64,000 nt of DNA. Source: Cryptomeria japonica (lineage: Eukaryota; Streptophyta; Pinopsida; Cupressales; Cupressaceae). The stretch lies in NCBI RefSeq assembly GCF_030272615.1, contig NC_081410.1:191539619-191603618 (forward strand). Direction: 5' to 3'. How positions within the stretch are numbered: the stretch's first letter is position 1; every line of letters begins with the position of its first letter. A program made the translations under genes and the position numbers. Under the pieces are notes generated by a model that saw nothing but the letters and a program-made list of their open reading frames with translations, ran no database searches and was not told where the DNA came from. Shown piece after piece: positions 13,301-24,156 of this stretch.

Positions 13301-16300
13301 ACTTATATTCTTTTCAATTATTAAAATTTTCACATTTTTAAAATCCTTTTAAAATTTTAAATGTTCTTTCATTTGACCTTTTTTAATCTTCAGGTTTTAA
13401 TTTTTTAAATGATGATTTTTATCAGTTCCACTTATAAAACATTACTTAAGTCATCTTGTCAGGTTTGGATGACTACTTTTAACACTTTTGCTACTTTCAC
13501 TTTAAAAAGTCACTGAAGCGATTTTGATGTGTCTGGAGGACCATTTTGGCATTTTTGACACTTCATCAAAACTGGCACTTTATGTGGTTTTTCAATAATA
13601 TTACCTTTTTTATTTTTCTTCTTTACTTTGTTCTTCCACTTGACTTGATCCACTAGTTAGGCATTTTTTAGCATTTTGAATCCAGCTGTTTTTTTCCAAA
13701 ACCCACAACCAAAACACCCATTTCATTCATAAATTTTAATCAAAATCAGGCAAACTTGATTTTTGAGAATTTTGACTCTCCTACGGGAGATTTTGGCGCT
13801 GTATTATTGTCTTTCTTTTCAGGCCAAAAAATCCTTTGCATTCCTTCATTCTTGATTTGTACCTATGTTTGAATGATAATGAAAGAATTTCACAGCATTT
13901 ATTGGACTTTAAGCACATCTGGATCACAAGAACAACATTGATGGGATTTTAAATGACCAAAGTGGTATAACACAGTACTAGTGACAAGGGTAAATAGTTT
14001 CATTTTGGTATGGGTACAACATTCTTCTAATGTGATAAGAACCATAAAGGGAAATTGAGTGCAAATAAATCTTTGGCTGTTTGCGATCCTACCCTTCATG
14101 CTCAAAATATGTCAAGATTCGCAAGTATTGACATGCATCATTCCTTGCCTATCACAATTTACATTTAAATCAAAATGAAATGAATCAGTTTATATCATGT
14201 TTATTAAGAACTTAAAATCGATTTTAGAGGTTTATCTTTTCCTCTTCTAGTTTTTATATCATGAATAACAACAATTTTTTTCTGGATGCATGCTTGCAGT
14301 TGTTCAGAATTTAAGGTATGCTCCTTTTTTTCTGGCTATCACAGATTTATTCAAGCTGTAAGTGATAGCCTTCCTCAAAGATTTCAACGCAGCATACATC
14401 TAACAAATGGTGCAGGAAGATATTTTGAGTTAAAAGTATTATATGCAAGGATAGAACAGTAAATACAATCTTTGCTATGAGAAATTAGGATTTATTTGCA
14501 TTCACATATTCTTCAATGGGCCACTATTGGTTTACATACAATATCGCTTGCAAAGTAGCTTCATTCAAAAGCTGCTGTTCCTGCCATCAGAACATCCTCA
14601 ACAGAGTTTTCCCATCCTGCATATTAGTTGAACAATCGATAGCATTGCTATCTAATGTATTATATCAACATTAAATTTCACTTGGGTACGACCATTCATC
14701 TGAGAGATCTAGTAAATAAGAAATGCCGATAAGATAAATATCCAATTCTATTTAAAATTTCCTGGATTTCATGTGAGCCATTCCCATATAAAATTATCTT
14801 GGATGACAGGATGAAGGATTATCTATTTAACACCATATTCTTTAAAAATATTATATTTGTTACCAAAATTGTGGTTGTAAGGATTCACTTTCATTTGCAT
14901 CAGTTATCTACTGTGGCAGTTTCCTCTATGGATAATTTTGCTTTCGTCCATTTTGTTATAAATTCACTACTTAGATTATGCCCTTTATATAAGCAACAAA
15001 TGATTTATGCCTGCTGTTATGTCTGGAATCTATATATCGGACTGGCTTTGTTGTATTTACTTAAACCATTATTCTTACTATTTATTGTTGGCCTGTTTTA
15101 ATTGTACTTTGGTCTATTACAATTGACAATGTTTGTTATAATTCAAATCACCATTGCAGATCGGTTTCATTTGTTTATTATTGCTGAAGCTATTAGCAAG
15201 TAATACTAAGTATGCTTTGGAAGCCCTTTCCTTCTTTCAGGTCGCATAATGTTAGTCGTTTATTTTCACTGTATGTACAGGGATATATTAGAGATGAACC
15301 ATTCAGTCCTAGCCGGTGGGTGGCTCCTGGTACACACTGCAAAAGGATTGTTTCCTGTTTCTGTGATGGAAAAATGATTGAAGAATCTGTAAAGGGTATT
15401 GTTGACATGGAGGACAAAGTTGTCAAAGTGGGAAAAACTTGTGACAAAGGCCATAGGTGGATGTGCTCAAAGACAATTGCAGACTCTGTTGAGGCACTGA
15501 TTGGATCATATTTAGTTGGAGGTGGTCTTTCTGCTGCTCTTGAGTTCATGAGCTGGTTGAACATACCTGTAGCATATGAATCTGGGTTAGTCACTATGGC
15601 ATTTGAGCATTCATCTGTCCATCCCAGTATTCTAAGTAGCATAAATATACACATGCTTGAATCCCAATTGGGATATGTTTTCCATAACAAAGCTTTATTA
15701 GTAGAGGCTATAACCCATGCTTCACAAGAAGATTCTGAAGGAGGATGCTGTTACCAGGTAATTCAAGTTATGCAAAATACGGTATTTAAGAATTCTGTAA
15801 TTATTTGAACATAATGCTGGTTTTTAGAGCAAAGCATCAATCATCTCAATGAGATTTCCATGGGTGACTTTGGCTATCAATGTAGCTCTTTCTTTATACA
15901 AGCTTTAAAATATCCTTTTGACTATGTGGAAAAGCTACCTAGAGTGGAATATACATCAAAAACATTTCATTCTCCTATTAAATATTGTAAACCATTATGC
16001 CATTTCATTCTCAATAAGCATGTGATTAAAGATTTATTCATTCAAGTAGGATAAAATTATCCTTTCAATTATGATACTATTGATAATAATGTTTGAAATA
16101 TTTTATACTAAAGTAAACGTCAGAGTTGTTATAACATACTGCTTCAATGGGGATCCGTTCCATTTCCTTGTGGTTTTTATTGCCCAGGGTTTAAACATGT
16201 TTAAATCATTAACTTACATATGGAAGGAAACCTTCCTCTCTTCTATCCCTACTCTAGATGGGCATGACAATTTCCTTTGGTAAAATGAATTAAACAGTAA

Positions 16301-19300
16301 CTACCTTGGCAGATTGGTTGAAGGTGATGGAAGGCGTATGGAGTAATGCCATATTATGCATCATCACACCATTATGTGCTCCCATTGACAAAACACCCAA
16401 CATCTACAATACTTGCACAAAATCTCGTGTGAATTAAAAATAATACCCTAGGTTGAGTGGAAATCATCACCAAACCATGTCTTGCAGGTGGCCGTTTTTG
16501 ATGTTGATTGCCATGAGGCATCAATTGTTTTAGGATTCAAACCAACTTTGTATCCATCAGCCAGCCACAAATAATATAGCATAGAAATTAGTACAAATAA
16601 ATTTCACGAATACAATTTACTCCTTTTTAATATTTTACCACTAGTATGAACCGATTCATTTAGTTTAACTACAATCTATTAGGGAATAATCAATAATGGT
16701 TAGCTCTCTAACCAACCAAATGGAAATTTGGTTGGTTCCATATCTAGAAATCACACACTACTATGGACTGTAACTATTGACTTACAGATATGTTATGGAA
16801 CACAATATCTATCCAAATAACATGGATTTATTTTTAGGAAAGGTGACAATTTATACATTAATATGGATCACCCAATAATTGTGGGCCATAGTATCATCAT
16901 CTAACCTCAATGTTGCAATGTGCAATACTTAACATTTTACTTTTGTTGGTTGACAGATTTGTCTCTCTAAGATAACTCAAGGATGACTCAATTCCCCAAA
17001 ATGAGAGACAAACAAGAACTAACAGTTGGAGAAATCACTATTGAACTAGAAATTTTCCTCTAAATTTTAGAGGTACAGCTCCTTGTAATGTAATTTAATT
17101 CTTTTTCTGAGATGTGCTTTTTACCAGAAAGCTCTAAGGATGAAAAAGGGGATTTGATAGAAACATAATCAAATAGAATACAAAGATTCTACCCTAAAAT
17201 ATTAAGATTTGTAAAGATAAGACATCACTGCTTCATTCATTCAAAGCTAAATTTTCATAGAAATGAATACATGCAAATTTCTATTTCCATCCAATAGATA
17301 AAATAAAGATAACCCAAGTGCACAGTATTTCAACATAAGAAGAATAACACAACTAGTCAACCATAACTCGAATTTCATGATCCATGAAATTGCATTCAGA
17401 TTTCTCTTTTACAAATATCTATCAAAAGAAAGGCTTGAAGGTGAACAAAAGAAAAACTATATTTGTCTCCAGTTTCTGTCTGACATAAATAGACCACAAT
17501 TCATAACCGCTTTTTAATAAATAATGGTCTTTGAAAGCTACCGCTTCAAGAAAAGAATCAAACAATTACTCAATAAAAACAGAAAAGGCCTACAAGAGCT
17601 TGACTTTATCACCTTAAACTAGCCATGAGTCTAGAGAGCAAAAATTATCAATTAACGGGAGGCATTGGGTTCCTTTCCGCCAAGATTGCTAATTGTAGTT
17701 GGGCATCATGCATTTCAGCCTTTTCTTTTTCTTCCTCCAACAAAAAGATAACCCTCAAATATTCTGCATAGTTCTTGTTATATTTCCAAGCCAGAGTAGC
17801 CAATCCAAAAAGGATATCCTCCTATGGGTCTTCAATCAATATTGGGTCGGGTTGGAGTACGGGAGCAACACCACCTCCTAGAGAACCATCTTGTACCGCA
17901 TCGACTTGGATATGCACTAGGTTAATTCGCCTTAGGTGCAGGATTTTTGGGTGCAACAAATTCTCTTTGCAAAAGCTCGGTGTGAACTTCTTCTTGCCTC
18001 TCCTCTCTTTCTAAAAAGCAAGTTATCCTTTTGTATTCAGCATAATTGGCATTTTCCCTCCATGTAACTCAGTTCAATTGAGCAACGATGTCTTCCTACT
18101 CTCGTTGAATCCAATTCAAATTAGGTTGGGCTATGGGAAGTTGATCTTCATGGGGAAGCACCATACTATTTTAAGGCGGGTAATAATCCATATCGAATGT
18201 TGGCTCAAGAGATCTTGAAACGGAAGTAATTGAAATTTTAGAATTCCTACTTCCCCAACAAACATGCCAATCTGCCAACTTACCGTTTTCTTGGCTAATC
18301 CCTAAAGAAAGGATGAATTCTGAAATTGCCTCCTTTCACTTATGTACAGGGCCATCATCTCATTAAATTTCAGCAACGAGAAATAATATCATTGTTTTTC
18401 AAAAATCGCGTCAACAACTTTACATGCTTTAGCCACCTAATCCGTCATTAAGGAGATGTACTTCCCATTATCTTTAAGCAAATTACATCTCAAAAAACAG
18501 AAAACTCCATGTGGTCAGGTGGCTACAAGGGTTCTTAATCTTTTGCACGAAGATCAAAGAATTACCAACCAAGGCGATGTCAACTTGGGTGACAAGACAT
18601 GTTTAATGTGGTCGGGTGATTGGCAAATTTTAGAACTGTCTCAAGGCAACTAGCACAAAGAAGCGAGCTTTTGAGGATAGTTGGCTAGCCAGGGCTTTTT
18701 AGAAATTTAGAACCAATGCCAGGGTTCGGGAATGCTTCGACCGTTCGACTTTAAAGACCTCGACACCATTTATGACCAACGATGCTATTTCCAAAATGGA
18801 AATTTGGGAAATCGACGATTTTCACCACTTCAAGACCATGAAAATTAGACTCTGAACTCCGCGACTTAGCCGACAAATTGTGAATATTGGTAAAGCGGTT
18901 AAGCCAAGAGTCGGTTTTTGACAAAGATGATTGAAAGTTCAAAACTAGGGGTAATAACATCTAAAATCAGACGATTGAAAACTCATGTTTAGAATTCCTA
19001 CAACCCATGATCTTACTTTTTCTAAAACTTCTCATGAACTGAAAGAATCATCACAATATAAATAGGCCATTTCACTTGTGAGCTTTGCAACCGACTTTGC
19101 ATGATCAAATACTACAAATGCCACAACTTGTGTTTTCAATGATTTTTTGTGCTCGATTTCTTCCTTTAAAATTAAACTTAGCTTTGATATCAATGTTGGT
19201 AAAACCTGAAGAATGGGATTGAAACAAAAGGCATGCTTTCTTTGGTTGAGAGCATCAGATTATATTATTGATCATATGCTAAAAGTTGATAGAAGTTACA

Positions 19301-22300
19301 TCAAACTAACAACAAGTACTTATTATAGCCAAGTTTACACCTAAGCTTTCTTATAATGTTAAACTAATATTCTAATAGATAATATGTTTGTAACTCAAGC
19401 TTCTTGATGGTATCTGATCAAATTGAACTATATTGAGAACTGGGGTCTACAAGTGTATTGACTGTTGTCCTTTTGACTTGTAATTTGAATGGGAAGAGTT
19501 TGCTGATTTTGTCAAATGCCTTTGTTGTGTCTATTGCCTTGGTGGGTATGCACCCCAAACTTATATCTATAGCCAGGTTGTCCTCCACCTTTACTTCTTA
19601 CATAGTCACCATGGACTTCTTGGAATCCACGCTGGCATTGTTTTCGGGGTGCACTTCTAGATTCAACTTCTCTTTGTTCAGTTATTCTTGCTAAAAGTTC
19701 ATATGCTCTTCTTGTTGGTTGGTGCAATTTTGATTTTGTGTCTCTTTTTCAAGGTTGCCCTCTAGAGCAGCCAATTGGGTGATTATTTTTTCCATTCATA
19801 TTTCTCTATTCAATTATATGAAGAGATTTCATAACTGAATCAAAATTGCATAGATAGTGCTCAACACCTCCAAGAGTGGTGATGGATTGAAAGAAAGAAG
19901 TAATCAATCTCATATGTCTATGGTCACCACAGAGAGACTCATGCTTGAACTTGGAGATCTTGTGAAGAAAAGGGCCAAGCATCTCTAATCAAAGTAGTTG
20001 AAGAAAGTGGTAAAGAAGCCACTAAAATCTTTGTATATACAATAGTACCTCCCAAGAGATTCATAGTAGATTGGGCACTGAAAAATAAAATGCTCCTTGA
20101 ATTCCACCTCTGGAAGAAAACAAAAGCAGCATAGTCTTTCACTTTGTAAATATGATGATATTCTCAACATGAAGTTCATCAAAATACACCCATAACTGGC
20201 TAGGGGGAATCCTCAAACTATGAGTCCAATGATTCTAAAGACAGGTGGGCTGATTAATGAACTCATCAACAAATGTTCCATATAAAAAGCTAGTTTAGGG
20301 TTACAAGAAGTTAGATGAATGGTTTAAGTGGGGCTGAGAGACGATAGATATATAATATATTGAAAATTTGGTGGATTTGTAATATACTTTTATGGCCACA
20401 AAAAATGAATAATTTATTTGCAAATGAAAATTTATTAGTCTATGCTTTGTTCTAAATAAAATAGTATATTTACTTTTCACCTCCCACCTAACTATACAAT
20501 GCTGAATAGGCAATGACATGTTGTAGCGCTCTCATAATAGAAACCTTTTTTTAAAAAAGTGAATAGATAATTTGAGAGAGAACCTTGGTTTTACTGAACA
20601 ATTCCATACAAATCATTTGATTTTTTTGTGAAAGAACCTTTAATTTTTTTATGCCTAAGCTCTAGGAGTAGGTTTTCTAATTCATTCTCTATTTAAATTT
20701 TAATGAGGTCCTCCAACTTATGACAAGCTATATCATGACGAGTTTTTAAAATGTAAATAATTATCAACCAGTTGAAGAAAATGAACAGGATCCTTTCTTT
20801 ATTCTAATTGCAGTGCATGTTAGAAGGTTTACATACGGCATTGAATTTTGTTCATGTTGAAACATATAGTAGTTCTTACAACAATCTTGAGATAGGTTAC
20901 TAAGAAAAAATTTCCCGTCTTTAAATTTTGTACTAGAAATGTATTGTCAAATTTTTGAGCACAAGAGCAAGATGTGAACAGTCAAATAATGCGGTTTCTT
21001 TAATCATGGAAATCCACATTGCAATGAATTTACAAAATGAAATTATGGAATTTTCTATAATCATTTAAAAGATGTACAAGTCGATTATGCAATGTGGTAA
21101 CATGGTAAATTGCATATTTTTATGATAAAGTATATTAAGCAAGTATGCAGAACATAAATGGATGTTGAGATTACCCAAATGTCAAGCGGCATTAAAGGTC
21201 TCATTGATTTGGAACAGCTAAATATTGTTATGTGCTACATCTATCAATCTTTGTTCATTGGGGGAGTTTAAAGTGGCCTAGTGGATAATGTTTCAAATGG
21301 AAAATAGATGATTATAGTTGTAGACTTGTATTGTATAGTTCCCAATCCTTCACTTGTGTTTCTCAGCCTGAAATGAGGTATATTAATATTTTTTCTGCTG
21401 CTCCCAAAAAACATGATTGTGCTTTAAAATGACAAAACAATAGAAATATTCAAAATCCATTACTGTCAGTTTAGATTGGCATTCAGCAAATACAATTAAG
21501 GGATCTTTAAAAGATGCATGAATTACTTTTTTAATTAAGGTATATGCTTCGATACTGACATGGCTCTAGTAAGAGCTACTCAACTGGCATAAGCAAATCT
21601 TATAATTTTATACAGCTAACTGTTCAGCATAGTTCTGATTGTCTTTTTGGTTTGGGTGTTTTGGGTCCCCAATCACAGTGGAGGTTGAACTCTTTCTTAT
21701 TTCAGTACACATCCTTTTTTAAGCATATCCATACATTTTTTAATAAAGATTCGTTCATCTGGAAAATAATTTGACATCCAAGTAGTTCTAGGTGAACTGA
21801 TATCCGTATTAACTTCTCTTAAGAAATTGATAGCATTGTGGTATGAGAGAATGCTCCTTACTCTTTAATGAAGGTTTTCTAACAAACTTGTTTCTATTGG
21901 TACTATGTATATCTTGACAGAGACTGGAATTTCTTGGAGACTCTGTATTAGATTTTCTTATCACAAGGCATCTATTTAGAGAACACCCTGATCTTACACC
22001 AGGTGTTTTGACGGATTTGCGTTCTGCAGCTGTCAATAATGAAAGTTTTGCATATGTAGCTGTCAAATATAATTTACATCAGTATCTTCGCCATGGTTCA
22101 GCCGTGCTTCTGGGGCAAATCACCAGATTTGTAAGGGCTGCGCAAAATTGTATGGGGGCAAAAGGTTGTCCCACTTCACCTTGTGGAGTGAAAGCTCCAA
22201 AGGTAAGTAATAAATTGGAATATTTATGCCATGTAGAGTTTGGTAGATTTTTTATTGCCTTATAGAAGGGGATGCTGCTTGTTTTTTATTTCTCATTTAT

Positions 22301-24156
22301 GGACGACAAAGGTTGATGTCCAACTGCTTTGCAGTTGGTCATCGCAATTAATTACTATGTTATCTTTATTGTATAATCAGTAAACATTTAAAACCTGAAA
22401 TTATTTTCTATCCAACTCTCTCTTCTGTATGAGAAAGAATAGGTAAATATTTTTTGTTTCAAATGCAATTTGCAACAAATACAGGTGCTAGGAGATATAG
22501 TAGAAAGCATTGCAGGAGCAATACTGGTGGATAGCAGATTTGATGTGGAACATGTATGGAAAATAATGAAACCTTTGTTATCTCCTATAGTAACACCAGA
22601 GACACTGCATTTGCATCCTATAAGAGAGGTTTCTGAACTGTGCCATCTAGAGGGCTACCGCATTGTCTGGAAAAAAAGTGCACAGGAGGGTGAACTATAT
22701 CTTGCGATTCTTGAAGTTGTTCTTGAGGATAATGCTCTTGTTGGAAAAGGATGTAATATAAGTAAAAAGTCTGCAAAGGAAGAAGCAGCCCAACAGATAT
22801 TAATGCAACTTAAGGTTGGTGCACATTTTCTATGCATAACTTTGTTTCTTCGTCTTTCTATATGAAAACAATACAATGTGCATAACTTTGCTCCCCAAAA
22901 AGCTTGCCAATGGGAAAAGGGTCTAGAAGGAAAAAGGCCCAAAGCAATGGACTATAATCTCTTTTCATCCCCCATCTACTAATAAATGCTTAGAGGTGCT
23001 TTTATGCTAAGTGGGTTCTTCTGCCATGTAGTTATTGCCAATATATATAATGAAACATGTCATTAAATTAATAAATTAATGACTATTCTTAGAGGTCATC
23101 TAGAGATAAAACACACACAAGTCAAACCCCATGACAATTAAACATTCTAATTACAAATGCTTGTGAATGTGAACAAGAAGTACTTGGATGCTAGGAAGAG
23201 TCCTTTACGTTGTAATTATTACAAAAGTATGAGGAAAAAGTAAGAGTAATGACTACTTATGAAGTTCCTCATGAGTTGACTTAAAACATGCATATATCAA
23301 ATCCCACAATAATTAAAAAACTTAACAATGCAATATTTGGATCTTGCCATATAATGCGTATTCTTCTGCACTCTCATCTTAACTCAGTTTGACATTAGAT
23401 GTTTTTGGGAAGACTCGTCTCAACCTTTCTTTACTTAATAAACATATGCATTTCAAATCAAATTGTTTTATGCATCTCACATATCTATGGAATTCAAATT
23501 TTTTCTGACACAATCATGTTGAATCTATGCACAGAAACATGGAATTCACCATCCTCGGTGTAGTAATGTGGCTTCTGATACTAACATTAGAGGAACTAAA
23601 CAAAGTGTGGAAGAAATCAGTAGTCTCAAAGATATTGCTACAACCTGCAACAAAGAATCAGATGCGAGTGAAAGTATAGAGTTGGCAAGGAAGAAATCAA
23701 AAATTATTATAAATCCAGTAAATTTCTTGACACCTTAATATCCTAATGGCAGTGAAAAGGGGGATATCTTGACATTGTTCTCATGTATCATTTTCATTTA
23801 TTATCAGCGGTTTATATTATGTTAGCTTTCATATTCCATGATGGCTTTTCTTAGCTATATCTGTTTAATGTGTTAAACAAACAGACATTTATAATCACAA
23901 TTTTCACTTTCAAAAAATTTACAGGCTGTAGAAGAGGCTGGGTGGACAAGAGAGAAAATTACTAAAAAAGCTGTTAGTCAATCAAAGATTGCTGATGCAT
24001 GTAAAAGAAAATCAGAATCAAGTCAAAATCATGAAATTCCAGAGAAGAAAGCAAGGACTAGTATGGCTTCAGTGAAATCTAAAACATCTCAAGACCCTTT
24101 TCATGATAAAAAGGAGGATATAGTGTGCAATGATGCAGTTGATTTCTATGCAAGAG
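4145..24156 (+). CDS. DCL3-like: Dicer-like ribonuclease (DCL3-type), C-terminal half, seven exons
   Basis: Plant Dicer-like proteins cut double-stranded RNA into small RNAs; DCL3-type enzymes make the 24-nt siRNAs that guide DNA methylation in angiosperms. Coding exons are 4145-4350, 4497-4706, 15281-15757, 21921-22202, 22485-22814, 23535-23717 and 23925-24156. All introns are GT/AG and every junction keeps the frame. The product runs from the pre-RNase IIIa segment through RNase IIIa, RNase IIIb and the first dsRBD to a basic linker. All four acidic catalytic residues of both RNase III domains are present. Two introns are about 10.6 and 6.2 kb and are filled with transposon debris. The N-terminus is outside the window and a second dsRBD was not found. 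Assignment to DCL3 rather than DCL2 rests on remembered similarity around the IIIa-IIIb segment; a Dicer-like gene is near certain, the clade less so. Confidence 0.93.
4497..4706 (+). CDS. DCL3-like: Dicer-like exon b: RNase IIIa catalytic signature
   Basis: This is a 70-codon exon in phase 0 at both ends, with acceptor tag at 4494-4496 and donor gtattg at 4707. It carries the RNase III signature ERLELLGDSVLKY; the first metal-binding Glu is at 4554-4556 and Asp at 4566-4568. The following KHEGQLSAHRSLAVCNATL matches the family's ligand helix region. The exon's 3' half and about 600 bp of the following intron recur in decayed form at 14.02-14.75 kb, so the gene has undergone an internal partial duplication. 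Confidence 0.94.
5660..7290 (+). mobile_element. Leader-like region of a decayed LTR-type element
   Basis: At 5669 a palindromic start (tgtgcattgcaca) is followed by a small hairpin (ccctgtcgccaacaggg) and a run of C then T. From about 5.88 to 7.1 kb the sequence is a quasi-repeat: phrases like caaaatcccaaaattcgcc, aagttcgc and aaaattgcaa recur every 60-130 bp with heavy decay. This looks like the long untranslated leader of a plant retroelement and lies directly before the gag-like ORF. No paired LTR was found, so the boundaries and class are inference. Confidence 0.5.
7788..11557 (+). pseudogene. Broken gag-like ORF of a non-autonomous LTR-type element
   Basis: About 3.8 kb of + strand coding sequence is visible as successive open pieces: 7788-8303, 8290-8646, 8680-8955, 9126-9425, 9501-10019, 10029-10349, 10622-11122 and 11150-11557. 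Several breaks are single in-frame stops: TAG at 8644, TGA at 9423, TAG at 10017 and TAG at 11120 lie between pieces sharing a frame. The others are frameshifts, one caused by a 157-bp tandem duplication. The protein would be about 1,200 residues, with a globular N-terminal part, a Ser/Lys/Arg-rich middle (around 9.7-9.85 kb) and an acidic stretch. I see no zinc knuckle, protease, RT or integrase, so I infer a gag-only element. Capture of a host gene by an element is the alternative. Confidence 0.55.
8132..8446 (+). repeat. 157-bp tandem duplication inside the gag-like ORF
   Basis: Two nearly identical units start at 8132 and 8289 (attggtgctcc / attggcgctcc). As 157 is not a multiple of three, the duplication shifts the frame and splits the ORF. 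The near identity shows it is younger than much of the other decay. Confidence 0.95.
11558..14019. other. Tail of the decayed element and unassigned intron sequence
   Basis: After the gag-like ORF, 11.56-12.0 kb has LTR-like features: a TATA-like tatttaaag near 11832 followed by pyrimidine-rich transcribed-looking sequence. I could not match it to a 5' copy. From 12.35 to 14.0 kb I see only AT-rich sequence and a small palindromic patch near 13.2-13.3 kb (cctaggccttgcctagg). No gene is visible. Confidence 0.4.
14020..14745 (+). pseudogene. Decayed duplicate of Dicer exon b and its following intron
   Basis: This segment aligns with 4590-5290. The exon part (about 14020-14126) matches the 3' half of exon b: the bases encoding LSANKSLAVCDPTLH replace LSAHRSLAVCNATLH, after which the match breaks down with no usable donor. 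The match continues through the intron, for example cattccttgcctatcaca, attcaagctgtaagtg, tatgcaaggatag and ctagtaaataagaaatgc against the first-copy equivalents. The upstream half of exon b with the catalytic motif is not recognisable here, so this copy cannot supply RNase IIIa activity. Confidence 0.88.
15281..15757 (+). CDS. DCL3-like: Dicer-like exon c: end of RNase IIIa and start of RNase IIIb
   Basis: This is a 159-codon exon in phase 0 at both ends, with acceptor acag before 15281 and donor gtaatt at 15758. It begins GYIRDEPFSPSRWVAPG, the segment after RNase IIIa motif 1 in plant Dicers, then CDKGHRWMCSKTIADSVEAL. That contains the second acidic pair of RNase IIIa (Asp 15482-15484, Glu 15491-15493). 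It ends with LLVEAITHAS...CYQ, the opening of RNase IIIb. The next exon supplies RLEFLGDS in frame. The paired cysteines and GHRWM.SKTIAD pattern fit DCL3-type sequences best. Confidence 0.95.
17600..19193 (-). mobile_element. Decayed minus-strand retroelement interior
   Basis: Read on the minus strand, the region is coding-like but full of stops and shifts. Two stretches resemble each other: one near 17.65-17.85 kb (YNKNYAEYLRVIFLLEEE) and one near 17.95-18.1 kb (RENANYAEYKRITCFLERE), which suggests an internal duplication in the lost protein. At 19181-19192 the minus strand reads TGATATCAAAGC, close to the Copia-type primer-binding site TGGTATCAGAGC, directly next to a TG-starting junction at 19194. 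The class is uncertain. Confidence 0.4.
19194..19451 (-). mobile_element. Possible short LTR next to a primer-binding-like site
   Basis: The segment starts TGTTGG next to the primer-binding-like site and could end at TCTACA at 19451, giving TG..CA ends and about 258 bp. No second LTR or target duplication was found, so this rests on the junction alone. Confidence 0.35.
21921..22202 (+). CDS. DCL3-like: Dicer-like exon d: RNase IIIb core
   Basis: This is a 94-codon exon in phase 0 at both ends, with acceptor gacag before 21921 and donor gtaagt at 22203. It opens RLEFLGDSVLDFLITRHLF, the RNase IIIb signature, with Glu at 21927-21929 and Asp at 21939-21941. TDLRSAAVNNESFAYVAVK and LHQYLRHGS follow, which are highly conserved in plant Dicers. 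It ends KAPK, and the next exon continues VLGDIVESIAGA. No odd residue is seen in the motif. Confidence 0.96.
22485..22814 (+). CDS. DCL3-like: Dicer-like exon e: end of RNase IIIb and first dsRBD
   Basis: This is a 110-codon exon in phase 0 at both ends, with acceptor acag before 22485 and donor gttggt at 22815. VLGDIVESIAGAILVDS supplies the second acidic pair of RNase IIIb (Asp 22494-22496, Glu 22503-22505). After LLSPIVTPETLHLHPIRE comes a dsRBD of about 65 residues: SELCHLEGYRI, then the strand region, then KKSAKEEAAQQILMQL, the usual C-terminal helix with its basic start. The first dsRBD therefore looks intact. Confidence 0.95.
22815..23534 (+). other. 720-bp intron
   Basis: The intron is AT-rich with no recognisable feature beyond its splice ends: donor GTTGGT and acceptor CACAG before 23535. 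The shorter intron 22203-22484 is likewise featureless. Confidence 0.75.
23535..23717 (+). CDS. DCL3-like: Dicer-like exon f: linker after the first dsRBD
   Basis: This is 61 codons in phase 0, with acceptor cacag before 23535 and donor CCA|GTAAAT at 23718. It follows LMQLK in frame with KHGIHHPRCSN, a plausible continuation beyond the dsRBD helix, then a polar charged linker (KQSVEEISSLKDIA). Without the 23718 donor the frame would stop within a few codons (TAA near 23737). Termination there would yield a Dicer with a single dsRBD, so an isoform ending here cannot be excluded. Confidence 0.75.
23925..24156 (+). CDS. DCL3-like: Dicer-like exon g: basic linker with NLS-like stretches
   Basis: The acceptor is ttacag before 23925. 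The reading phase agrees with exon f. The sequence is Lys-rich (REKITKKAVSQSK, CKRKSESSQ, PEKKARTS) and resembles a bipartite nuclear localisation signal, fitting a nuclear Dicer; that is inference. The likely donor is GCAAGAG|GTTGGT at 24157, leaving phase 1. If it is not used the frame runs to a TGA near 24238 through a hydrophobic tail. No second dsRBD exon is recognisable further on. Confidence 0.72.

Larger units (their letters stand above)
4707..15280 (+). other. 10.6-kb intron with transposon debris and a pseudo-exon
   Basis: The intron joins exon b to exon c in phase 0. In order it holds normal intron sequence to about 5.66 kb, a decayed LTR-type element with a gag-like ORF (about 5.66-12 kb), unassigned AT-rich sequence (12-14 kb), the decayed exon-b duplicate (14.02-14.75 kb) and plain AT-rich sequence to 15.28 kb. 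The last 500 bp before exon c show nothing recognisable apart from the splice acceptor. Confidence 0.85.
15758..21920 (+). other. 6.2-kb intron with a decayed minus-strand element
   Basis: The intron joins exon c (CYQ) to exon d (RLEFLGDS) in phase 0. From 15.76 to 17.6 kb and from 20.5 to 21.9 kb I see only AT-rich sequence. The centre (about 17.6-19.45 kb) carries decayed minus-strand coding remnants and an LTR/PBS-like junction, listed separately. Weak minus-strand frames at 19.5-20.2 kb could be more of the same. Confidence 0.8.
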
